From: an uncultured Actinomycetes bacterium
GTDB taxonomy: Bacteria; Actinomycetota; Acidimicrobiia; IMCC26256; PALSA-555
Length of the DNA stretch: 25,169 nucleotides
Direction of reading: 5' to 3'
Assembly (NCBI GenBank): GCA_937927875.1
Contig: CALEYV010000162.1
Span: forward strand, 1 to 25,169
The position numbers were made by a program, and so were the translations under genes. The notes under the pieces are model-generated. The model was not told the DNA's origin. It worked only from the letters and a program-made list of their open reading frames with translations, and searched no databases. Of this stretch, positions 8,102 through 14,363 are shown one piece after another. The stretch's first letter is position 1. The number at the start of each line of letters is the position of its first letter.

Positions 8102-8117
8102 TAATATGCTAGTATGC
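8102..8117 (+). promoter_or_regulatory. Tandem 8-bp repeats overlapping a leaderless -10; candidate RHH operator
   Basis: TAATATGC (8102-8109) is followed directly by TAGTATGC (8110-8117), one mismatch apart. The second copy contains the -10 hexamer TAGTAT, six bases before the ATG at 8122. Ribbon-helix-helix proteins often bind short tandem sites at their own promoters, so this is a plausible autoregulatory operator. It is strikingly AT-rich against its surroundings. Confidence 0.5.
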
Positions 8118-8121
8118 TCGC

Positions 8122-8289
8122 ATGGCGCCGGAGGTCAAGCAGTTCAACGTCTACCTCCCCACCGAACTCATCAGAGCGGTGAAGCACCACGCGGTCGACA
8201 CCGAGTCGTCGCTGTCGGCGATCGTCGCCGAGGCGCTGCGGGAGTACCTCGACCGTCACGTCCGAGCCAGGAGGCGGCATGGGAACTGA
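8122..8289 (+). CDS. Small ribbon-helix-helix (CopG/Arc-like) DNA-binding protein
   Basis: A 55-residue protein. It starts MAPEVKQFNVYLPTELIRAV, which reads as the RHH beta strand (KQFNVYLP) and first helix. The turn DTESSLSAI leads into a second helix (VAEALREYLDRHV) and a basic tail. This is the classic short RHH regulator or antitoxin pattern. The ATG lies 6 nt from a TAGTAT -10, so the mRNA is probably leaderless. The last 11 bases overlap the VOC gene in another frame, showing one operon. The partner is not a recognisable toxin, so a transcriptional regulator of the VOC protein and perhaps the neighbouring exporters is more likely than an antitoxin role. The target is inferred from position only. 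Confidence 0.82.
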   Translation: MAPEVKQFNVYLPTELIRAVKHHAVDTESSLSAIVAEALREYLDRHVRARRRHGN

Positions 8290-8653
8290 AGGCATCGGCG
8301 GCTTCGTCGTCGAGACCCACAACTGGGGCAAGTCGGTCGCGTTCTGGGAGGGTCTCGGGTTCAAGCTCGAGTTCGAGACCGACCACAACTCCGGGCAGCT
8401 CCGCCATCCCGCCGGCGGTCCGTGGGTCTTCGTCGCCGAGCATCTCGACGTCGAGACACCCCAGACGTATCCCGTCGTCCTCGCCAGCGACGCCGACCAG
8501 TTCGAGCCGCCCCGGTCCGGCACGGTCGAGCAGGCCTTCGAAGCGCGCCACTGGAACGTGATGGAGGCGATGCTCGGAGACCCCGAGGGCCGCCCGGTCA
8601 GCGTGCAGGCGCCGCTCCCCGACGGCGTCGACGCGCCGCCCGGTCACGGGTAG
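8279..8653 (+). CDS. VOC (glyoxalase/bleomycin-resistance fold) family protein
   Basis: A 124-residue protein with the vicinal-oxygen-chelate fold. Early signs are GGFVVETHNWGKSVAFWEGL, then GFKLEFETD, a repeated beta-alpha-beta start. GGPWVFVAEHL follows, and the tail has MLGDPEGRPVSVQAP, the usual final strand. Members act as metal-dependent isomerases or dioxygenases, or bind and sequester antibiotics. A metal-ligand set could not be assigned with confidence, so enzymatic and binding roles are both open. The ATG has an AGGAGG ribosome site at 8269-8274, 4 nt away, and overlaps the end of the RHH gene. It lies between two DrrAB-type exporters, which favours a resistance or detoxification role. 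Confidence 0.85.
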   Translation: MGTEGIGGFVVETHNWGKSVAFWEGLGFKLEFETDHNSGQLRHPAGGPWVFVAEHLDVETPQTYPVVLASDADQFEPPRSGTVEQAFEARHWNVMEAMLGDPEGRPVSVQAPLPDGVDAPPGHG

Positions 8654-8685
8654 TGCCGACGCGCGCCGGAACGCCCCGCCCCGCT

Positions 8686-8714
8686 TTGGGCCAAGATCGG
8701 TACGGGCCTAACGT
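8686..8714 (+). promoter_or_regulatory. Sigma-70-type promoter of the second exporter
   Basis: TTGGGC (8686-8691) and TAACGT (8709-8714) are separated by exactly 17 bases. Transcription would start near 8721. The GGAG at 8732-8735 serves as ribosome site for the ATG at 8742, so this gene, unlike many neighbours, has a leader. Confidence 0.55.
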
Positions 8715-8720
8715 TTCGCT

Positions 8721-8730
8721 TTCCATGGAA
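8721..8730. promoter_or_regulatory. 10-bp perfect palindrome at the predicted transcription start
   Basis: TTCCATGGAA is its own reverse complement. It lies between the -10 element and the ribosome site of the exporter ATPase gene, where a bound repressor would block initiation. No regulator can be named. Confidence 0.35.
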
Positions 8731-8741
8731 CGGAGATAGCG

Positions 8742-9713
8742 ATGGCGACCGCGCCTGACGCCACGCCGCCGAGCGCGCCGGTGCGTACCGAGGACCTCAC
8801 GAAGGTGTTCCCCGGCGGGGTGAAGGCCGTCGACACCCTGAACCTCTCGCTGCAAGACGGCGAGATCTTCGGGCTCCTCGGACCGAACGGCGCCGGCAAG
8901 ACCACCACCGTTGGGATGCTCACCACCATGGTCGTCCCGACCAGCGGGCGAGCCTGGGTCGGCGGCGTCGACGTGCTCGCCCATCCCGCCCTGGCCAAGC
9001 AGAACATCGGCGTCGTCCCGCAGCAGAACACGCTCGACCGGTCCTTGTCGGTGTGGGAGAACCTCTACTTCCACGGCCGGTTCTTCGGCATGAGCGCCCG
9101 CCAGGCCCGCACCGAGGCCGACCGCCGCCTCAAGCAGTTCCGTCTCGCCGACTGGGGCTCGGCGCCGGTGCTCTCGCTGTCGGGCGGCATGGCCCAGCGG
9201 CTCATGACGGCCCGGGCGATCCTGCACGAGCCGAGGATCCTCTTCCTCGACGAGCCGACGGCTGGCCTCGACCCCCAGAGCCGCCTGGCCCTGTGGGAAA
9301 TCCTCCGCGAGCTCCACGCGGCCGGCGAGACGATCCTGCTCACCACCCACTACATGGAGGAGGCCGACACCCTCTGCGACCGGGTGGCGATCATGGACCA
9401 CGGCCAGATCCGCGCCCTCGACACGCCGGCCGAGCTGAAGCGCCGCGTCGGTGCCGACACGGTCGTGACCGTCACCGCCGACGGTGACCTCGACCAGCTC
9501 GAGCGGCTCCTCGCCGACGAGGTGCCGGGCGTGAACGAGGCCCACCGCCGCGACGGCTCGGTGCAGCTGCACGTCCGGGGCAGCGACGGGCTCCTGCCGC
9601 GCGTGATCACGGCCGCCGAGCGAGGCGGGTTCAACGTCTCGGATCTGTCGGTCGCCGAGCCGACGCTCGAGACCGTCTTCATCACCCTGACCGGAAAGGA
9701 CCTGCGGGACTGA
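8742..9713 (+). CDS. DrrA-type ABC exporter ATP-binding protein
   Basis: A 323-residue ATPase of the DrrA/CcmA type. Motifs: RTEDLTKVFPGGVKAVD at the start, Walker A GPNGAGKTTT (about residue 47), Q-loop VVPQQNTLDRSL, signature LSGGMAQRLMTARAI, Walker B ILFLDEPTAGLDP, and switch LTTHYMEEAD with the normal catalytic His. The C-terminal extension ends AEPTLETVFITLTGKDL. It pairs with the permease whose ATG overlaps its stop (TGATG). It differs clearly from the minus-strand DrrA at 6994-7998, which has Q in the switch, so the two exporters are not a recent duplication. A promoter and ribosome site are visible upstream. Substrate unknown. Confidence 0.93.
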   Translation: MATAPDATPPSAPVRTEDLTKVFPGGVKAVDTLNLSLQDGEIFGLLGPNGAGKTTTVGMLTTMVVPTSGRAWVGGVDVLAHPALAKQNIGVVPQQNTLDRSLSVWENLYFHGRFFGMSARQARTEADRRLKQFRLADWGSAPVLSLSGGMAQRLMTARAILHEPRILFLDEPTAGLDPQSRLALWEILRELHAAGETILLTTHYMEEADTLCDRVAIMDHGQIRALDTPAELKRRVGADTVVTVTADGDLDQLERLLADEVPGVNEAHRRDGSVQLHVRGSDGLLPRVITAAERGGFNVSDLSVAEPTLETVFITLTGKDLRD

Positions 9714-10582
9714 TGGCCACTGCGACGACGACCGCCGACGCGGCGCTGACCGACCGCGAGGCACGCAACGCCGTCACGGCGAGCTGGACCGCCTTCAAGG
9801 CGCTCCTGCTCCGGGACATGACGGTGCTGCGCAAGAACCTGAAGGAGTTCATCCCCCGCACCGTCCTGCAGCCCTTCCTGCTCGTGTTCGTGTTCACCTA
9901 CGTGTTCCCGAAGATCGGGCAGGGCATCGGGCCCACCCGGGGCGCGGGCGCCTCGAACTTCGCCACCCTGCTCGTCGCGGGCGTGGTCGGCATCACGATC
10001 CTGTTCCAGGGCATCCAGTCGGTGGCCCTCCCGATGGTGCAGGAGTTCGGCTACACGAAGGAGATCGAGGACCGGGTCCTCGCGCCGCTCCCGGTGTCGA
10101 TGGTGGCGGTGGCGAAGGTGGCGTCGGGCGCGATCCAGGGCCTCATCGCGGCGCTGATCGTGTTCCCCATCGCCGCCGTCGTGCCGGCCAGCCCGCTGCA
10201 CCTGAACGTGTCGTGGCCGGTGCTCCTGACCCTCACCCCGCTGGCCTGCATCAGCGGCGCCGCGCTCGGCCTGACGTTCGGCACCCGCTTCGAGCCTCGC
10301 ACGGTGCCGATCATGTTCGGGGTGGTGGTGATCCCGCTGACCTTCCTCGGCTGCGTCTACTACTCGTGGGTCGCGCTGACGCCGATCAAGACGGCCGGAT
10401 TCTCGTGGCTGAAGACGCTCGTGCTCATCAACCCGCTCGTCTACATGAGCGAGGGGTTCCGGGCCGCGCTCACGAACGCGAACCACATGTCGCTGCTCGC
10501 CGTCTACGGCGCGCTCCTCGCGTTCGCGGCCGCGTTCCTCTACTTCGGGATCAACGGGTTCAAGAAGCGGGTGCTCAGCTGA
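9713..10582 (+). CDS. DrrB-type ABC-2 exporter permease
   Basis: A 289-residue ABC-2 family membrane protein. A cytoplasmic N-terminus (about 45 residues, ending RKNLKEFIPRTVLQP) leads into about six hydrophobic helices. Recognisable family stretches are GYTKEIEDRVLAPLPVSMVA after helix 2, FGTRFEPRTVPIMFGVVVIP, and LVLINPLVYMSEGFRAAL near the end. It ends with a basic tail, GFKKRVLS. It would form the transmembrane half of the exporter with the ATPase encoded immediately before it, which it overlaps by one base. Relatives move antibiotics, capsule precursors or lipids. Confidence 0.91.
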   Translation: MATATTTADAALTDREARNAVTASWTAFKALLLRDMTVLRKNLKEFIPRTVLQPFLLVFVFTYVFPKIGQGIGPTRGAGASNFATLLVAGVVGITILFQGIQSVALPMVQEFGYTKEIEDRVLAPLPVSMVAVAKVASGAIQGLIAALIVFPIAAVVPASPLHLNVSWPVLLTLTPLACISGAALGLTFGTRFEPRTVPIMFGVVVIPLTFLGCVYYSWVALTPIKTAGFSWLKTLVLINPLVYMSEGFRAALTNANHMSLLAVYGALLAFAAAFLYFGINGFKKRVLS

Positions 10583-10620
10583 CCGGGACCGACCGGGTCA
10601 GCCGGCGGCGTCAGCGCCGG
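10578..10620. terminator. Two adjacent hairpins between convergent genes
   Basis: GCTGACC (10578-10584) pairs with GGTCAGC (10596-10602), and CCGGCG (10602-10607) pairs with CGCCGG (10615-10620). They span the stop codons of the permease (plus) and the 10611-11048 gene (minus), so they probably stop transcription from both sides. No T-tract. Confidence 0.5.
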
Positions 10621-11048
10621 GGGGTCATGTCCAGGTCGGGGGGCGGCTCGTCCGGCACCTTCCAGCGCAGGAACTCCTTGTCGTAGACCTCGTGGTAGGC
10701 GTTGGCGGCGCTGACCATGGCGTCGAACGCGGTCTCGAAGGCGGCCCAGTCCTCGGACTCGATGGCCTTGCTGACCGCGGCCACCTCCTCGTCGATGAAC
10801 TTGGCCATGTTGTCGGTGTACTTCGGCCGCAAGAAGGCGCCCTTCTCCATGAGGTTGACCGCCTCCTTCAATTGGAAGCGGGCCAGGGCCCGGTTCTGCG
10901 CCTTCCCGGCGTAGTAGCACTTCCAGATCCGGGCTCCGACGAGCGGCATGATCTCGGCCATCCCCGGCATGAGGTGACCCAGCTCGTCGAGCGAGAAGGT
11001 CCCCTTCCCGGTGTCGATGATGTGCTCGTGGTCAGCGGCCGGCGGCAT
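10611..11048 (-). CDS. Uncharacterised helical protein, cytochrome c'-like without heme cysteines
   Basis: A 145-residue, helix-rich soluble protein without a signal peptide. Central stretches are LMPGMAEIMPLVGARIWKCY, YAGKAQNRALARFQLKEAV, RPKYTDNMAKFIDEEV and DWAAFETAFDAMVSAANAYH. The spacing and composition recall a four-helix-bundle family related to class II cytochromes c, where the last helix carries CxxCH followed by a Tyr. Here that place reads ANAYHEVY, so both cysteines are missing and covalent heme attachment is not expected. The resemblance is from memory and not searched. The ATG lies 7 nt from a TAGGCT -10, implying a leaderless mRNA. It is divergent from the P450 gene, with only 78 bases between them. 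Function unknown. Confidence 0.78.
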   Translation of the reverse strand: MPPAADHEHIIDTGKGTFSLDELGHLMPGMAEIMPLVGARIWKCYYAGKAQNRALARFQLKEAVNLMEKGAFLRPKYTDNMAKFIDEEVAAVSKAIESEDWAAFETAFDAMVSAANAYHEVYDKEFLRWKVPDEPPPDLDMTPRR

Positions 11049-11055
11049 GGCGCGC

Positions 11056-11061
11056 AGCCTA
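11056..11061 (-). promoter_or_regulatory. -10 element of the 10611-11048 gene
   Basis: TAGGCT on the minus strand, 7 nt before the ATG at 11048; leaderless arrangement. Confidence 0.5.
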
Positions 11062-11114
11062 TCGGCGCCCGCGTCCGGGCCGCCGCCTCCCGGCTGGCGC
11101 GCGCGGGCGGGCGA

Positions 11115-11120
11115 TAACGT
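11115..11120 (+). promoter_or_regulatory. -10 element of the P450 gene
   Basis: TAACGT, identical to the -10 of the second exporter. Six bases downstream, in frame with the P450, lies GCG (11127-11129) where a start codon would be expected. Confidence 0.45.
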
Positions 11121-11126
11121 CGGCTC

Positions 11127-12332
11127 GCGACCCCATTCGACCCCTTCGACGACAGCCCGCCGCAGGACGCGTGGCCGCTGCTGGCGCGGCTGCGGCACGA
11201 GACGCCGGTCGCGACGATCGCCGACGGGATGCGGTACGTCACCCGGTACGAGGACTGCCGCGCCGTGCTGCGCGACACGACCTCGTACTCGAACGCGGCG
11301 GGGATGAAGGCGCCCGGGGTGGAGATCCCGGCCGAGGACCGGCTGCTCGGCGAGCTCGACCCGCCGCTGCACACGCCGGTGCGCCGGGCCATGGTCACCG
11401 CGTTGACGCCCCGCGTCGTGCACGCCGCCGAGCCGTTCATGGCCGAGACCGCCGCCACGCTGCTCGACACGGTGCCGGTCCCGGGGACCGCCGACCTCGT
11501 CGCCTCGTTCACGGTCCCGCTCCCCAACCGGGTGACCGTGCGCCTGCTCGGGCTCCCGGCCGAGGACGCCGACCGCCTCGCGACCTGGGCCAAAGGGCTG
11601 ATGGAGAGCGCGTTCCCGCGCACGAACCGCACCGAGCGCGGCGAGGGGTTCGCGGGCGCGTTCCCCGAGTTCGCGGGCTACATCGACGACCAGCTCGACC
11701 GCCGGGCCGGCGCCGACCCCAGCGACGACGACGCCGACGTGATCACCCGGCTCGGCGCCCTCGAGGTCGACGGCGACCGGCTGCCCCGGCGCCAGGTCCG
11801 GGCCCTGGTCCGCAACCTGATCACCGGCGGGCTCACCACGACGAGCCAGCTGCTCGGCAACCTGCTGCTCGAGCTGCTGACCGACCCCGCCCTCGATGCC
11901 GCGGTCCGACGCGACGAGGCGACCCTGCACCGCGCCATCGAGGAGAGCCTGCGGATCGCGCCCCCGATCCTCTTCCTCGCCCGGGGCTGCACGCACGACA
12001 CCGAGGTCGGCGGGACGCGCCTCGCCGCCGGCGAGCGCGTCATCGTCGGGACGGCGTCGGCGAACCGCGACGAGGACGTCTTCCCGGCCGGCGACGAGTT
12101 CCAGGCCGACCGCGCCAACGCCGACCAGCACCTCACCTTCGGGTACGGGGCGCATGTCTGCCCCGGCGCGTCCCTCGCCCGAACCGTGGCGCGGGTCGGG
12201 CTCTCGACGTATCTGGCGCGGTTCCCGGCCGGCACGGTCCAGCTCACGCCCGGGTTCCGGTTCGAGAACGTCCCCACCTACTTCGAGGTGGGACCCCGGC
12301 GGCTCCCCGTCGAGACGCGCGCCTCGGCGTGA
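11127..12332 (+). CDS. Cytochrome P450, start codon apparently missing
   Basis: About 400 residues, the length of a soluble bacterial P450. The N-terminus TPFDPFDDSPPQDAWPLLAR is typical of the family but has no ATG, GTG or TTG before it. The first usual start is the ATG at 11229, which would drop some 34 conserved residues. The start given here is the GCG placed 6 nt after a TAACGT -10. Motifs, numbered from 11127: ExxR as ESLR (E273, R276), and the heme loop FGYGAHVCPG with ligand C345. The I-helix reads LITGGLTTTSQLLGN, where the usual acidic residue before Thr is Leu, so oxygen activation may be unusual. It would insert oxygen into an unknown organic substrate with redox partners encoded elsewhere. 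The SDR gene follows with a GTGA overlap. Confidence 0.87.
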   Translation, partial: ATPFDPFDDSPPQDAWPLLARLRHETPVATIADGMRYVTRYEDCRAVLRDTTSYSNAAGMKAPGVEIPAEDRLLGELDPPLHTPVRRAMVTALTPRVVHAAEPFMAETAATLLDTVPVPGTADLVASFTVPLPNRVTVRLLGLPAEDADRLATWAKGLMESAFPRTNRTERGEGFAGAFPEFAGYIDDQLDRRAGADPSDDDADVITRLGALEVDGDRLPRRQVRALVRNLITGGLTTTSQLLGNLLLELLTDPALDAAVRRDEATLHRAIEESLRIAPPILFLARGCTHDTEVGGTRLAAGERVIVGTASANRDEDVFPAGDEFQADRANADQHLTFGYGAHVCPGASLARTVARVGLSTYLARFPAGTVQLTPGFRFENVPTYFEVGPRRLPVETRASA

Positions 12333-13255
12333 CCAGCCCGGGCCGCGGCGACGCGCTCGTCGGCCGGCGGGTCCTCGTGACCGGCGCGACGGGTCGGGTC
12401 GCGTTCCCGATCGCCCGCGCCCTCGCGGCGTCGAACACCGTGTACGGCCTGGCCCGGTTCTCGGACCCCGACGGCCCCGCTCGCCTCGAGGCAGCCGGCA
12501 TCGTCCCCGTCCGCGCCGACGTCGCCGACCCCGACCTCGCGTCGCTGCCCGACGCCGAGTACGTCTTCCACGCCGGCGCCGCCCTGGGACGAGAGACGCG
12601 GGACTGGCAGCGGACCTTCGACGTCAACGCGCAGGCGGCCGGCCGGCTGGTGGCGCGCTACCGCGACGCCGCCGGGTTCGTGCTCTGCTCCACCGGCTCG
12701 GTCTACGCGTACCAGGGGCCGCGACCGCTGCGCGAGGACGACCCGCCGGGGGTGCACCTCGGCACGTACAGCCTGTCGAAGATCGCCGGGGAGGCGGTCG
12801 TCCAGCACGCGGCGACCCGGGACGGGGTCCCGACCTCCGTCATCCGGATCTTCTCGACCTACGGGCCGCTCGGCGGCGCCCCGGCCGACCGGCTGGACCG
12901 GCTCGTCGCCGGCCGGCCGATCCGCCTCTACCCGGAGCGACCGAATCACTACACGCCCATCTACGAGGACGACTACGTCCGGCTCGGCATCCGGGCCCTG
13001 CTCGTCGGGCGGGTGCCGCCCCTGGTCGTGAACTGGGCGGGCAGCGAGACCGTGACCGCCGAGGACTACTGCGACTACCTCGGGGAGCTGGTCGGGATCC
13101 GGCCCCGAATCGAGTACACCGACACCGCGCCCACGCCGCTGTGGGCCGACGTCACGCGCATGCACGAGGTCCTCGGGCGCACCGAGGTCGGCTGGCAGGA
13201 CGGCATGCGCCGGCTGGTCGCCGCCCGCCATCCGGACCGCCGGGCGACGCGCTGA
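12329..13255 (+). CDS. NAD(P)-dependent epimerase/dehydratase (extended SDR)
   Basis: A 308-residue protein with a Rossmann fold. The nucleotide loop reads VLVTGATGRVAFPIARALA. A short acidic stretch VRADVADPDL follows, then the catalytic pair Y147 and K151 in TYSLSK and a substrate domain with RIFSTYGPLGG. The end (SETVTAEDYCDYLGELVG) matches the extended-SDR C-terminal half. Such enzymes oxidise, reduce or epimerise sugar nucleotides, sterols or other alcohols; the substrate cannot be set here. The GTG start overlaps the P450 stop (GTGA), so the two are translationally coupled. A P450 followed by an alcohol dehydrogenase-type SDR would suit hydroxylation followed by oxidation of the new alcohol. 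Confidence 0.88.
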   Translation: MTSPGRGDALVGRRVLVTGATGRVAFPIARALAASNTVYGLARFSDPDGPARLEAAGIVPVRADVADPDLASLPDAEYVFHAGAALGRETRDWQRTFDVNAQAAGRLVARYRDAAGFVLCSTGSVYAYQGPRPLREDDPPGVHLGTYSLSKIAGEAVVQHAATRDGVPTSVIRIFSTYGPLGGAPADRLDRLVAGRPIRLYPERPNHYTPIYEDDYVRLGIRALLVGRVPPLVVNWAGSETVTAEDYCDYLGELVGIRPRIEYTDTAPTPLWADVTRMHEVLGRTEVGWQDGMRRLVAARHPDRRATR

Positions 13256-13307
13256 CGGACCCGGTGGCCGCGTACGGCCGCCGTCGGCCCCGACCGAGAA
13301 TGACGCT

Positions 13308-14363
13308 GTGATGGTCGATCTGGCGCGCCTCGAGGAGCTGGCGACGGCTCGACTCGACCCCGCGGTCGCCGACTACGTCAACCGCGGGTCGGGGCCCGGG
13401 CTCACGAAGGCAGCCAACCTCGCGGCCTGGCAGCGGTGGCGGCTTCGACCCCACGTGCTGCGGGACGTCTCGAAGGTCGACTCGAGCACGACCGTGCTCG
13501 GCACCGAGGTGCCGGCGCCGGTCCTCGTCGCGCCGACGGCCAAGCAGGGGCTCGTCACGAGCGAGGGGGAGCTCGCCACCGCCCGGGCCGCCGCCCGCGT
13601 CGGCGCCGTCATGGTGGTGTCGATGGTCGCGGTGCGCTCGGTCGAGGACGTGGCGGCGGCCGCCCCCGGCGCGCCGCGCTGGGCCCAGCTGTACCTCCTA
13701 CGCGACCGGGGCCGGACCCGAGCCCTGGCCGAGCGCGCCGCGGCCGCGGGCTACCAGGCGATCGTCGCCAGCGTCGACGGGGCCGCGGTGCCGCACGGTG
13801 ACCACCGGGGGGCGACGCCCTCGCCCCCCGGCCTCCAGTTCCCGAACCTGGCGCCGCTCGGACGCCCGGACGAGGCCGACCTCCTCGCCACCATGAGCGA
13901 CTTCGACCCCAGCGCGACGCCGGCGGACCTGGCGCAGCTGCGGGAGTGGAGCGGCCTGCCCGTCGTCGTCAAGGGCGTACTCCGGGGCGACGACGCGCGA
14001 GCGATCGTCGACGCCGGCGCGGCCGCGGTGACGGTCTCCAACCACGGTGGCCGCATCGTCGACGGCTGTGTCGCGACCGGGGACGTCGTGGCCGAGGTCG
14101 CGGCCGCCGTGGACGGTGCCGCCGAGGTGTACGTCGATGGTGGGATCCGGGGCGGCGCCGACGTGCTCAAGGCGCTCGCGCTCGGCGCCCGGGCCGTGAT
14201 GGTCGGGCGCCCGGTGGTCTGGGGACTCGCCATCGACGGCGAGGCGGGCGTCGCCGACGTGCTCGAGCAGCTCGGCCGCGACCTGCGCCGGGTAATGGCG
14301 TTCTGCGGGATCGCCGGCGTCGACGAGGTCACCGCCGACCTGCTCGCGCCGGGTGCACCGTGA
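13308..14363 (+). CDS. FMN-dependent alpha-hydroxyacid oxidase/dehydrogenase
   Basis: A 351-residue TIM-barrel flavoenzyme of the glycolate/lactate oxidase family. The active-site set is nearly complete and in order: Y23 (DYVNRGSG), Y129 (WAQLYLLRD), K222 (VVVKGVL), H246 and R249 (SNHGGR), and R281 in the phosphate loop DGGIRGGAD. These correspond to Y24, Y129, K230, H254, R257 of spinach glycolate oxidase. It would oxidise a 2-hydroxy acid to a 2-oxo acid. The HGGR motif continues IVDG where QLDG is usual, and the loop before the barrel end is short, so substrate size may differ. GTG (13308) and ATG (13311) are adjacent alternative starts. The stop overlaps the next gene's GTG. Confidence 0.92.
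   Translation: MMVDLARLEELATARLDPAVADYVNRGSGPGLTKAANLAAWQRWRLRPHVLRDVSKVDSSTTVLGTEVPAPVLVAPTAKQGLVTSEGELATARAAARVGAVMVVSMVAVRSVEDVAAAAPGAPRWAQLYLLRDRGRTRALAERAAAAGYQAIVASVDGAAVPHGDHRGATPSPPGLQFPNLAPLGRPDEADLLATMSDFDPSATPADLAQLREWSGLPVVVKGVLRGDDARAIVDAGAAAVTVSNHGGRIVDGCVATGDVVAEVAAAVDGAAEVYVDGGIRGGADVLKALALGARAVMVGRPVVWGLAIDGEAGVADVLEQLGRDLRRVMAFCGIAGVDEVTADLLAPGAP

Noticed and set aside
8122..8653. RHH gene plus neighbour as a toxin-antitoxin pair
   Set aside because: The partner has VOC-fold motifs and no resemblance to ParE, RelE, PIN or MazF toxins.
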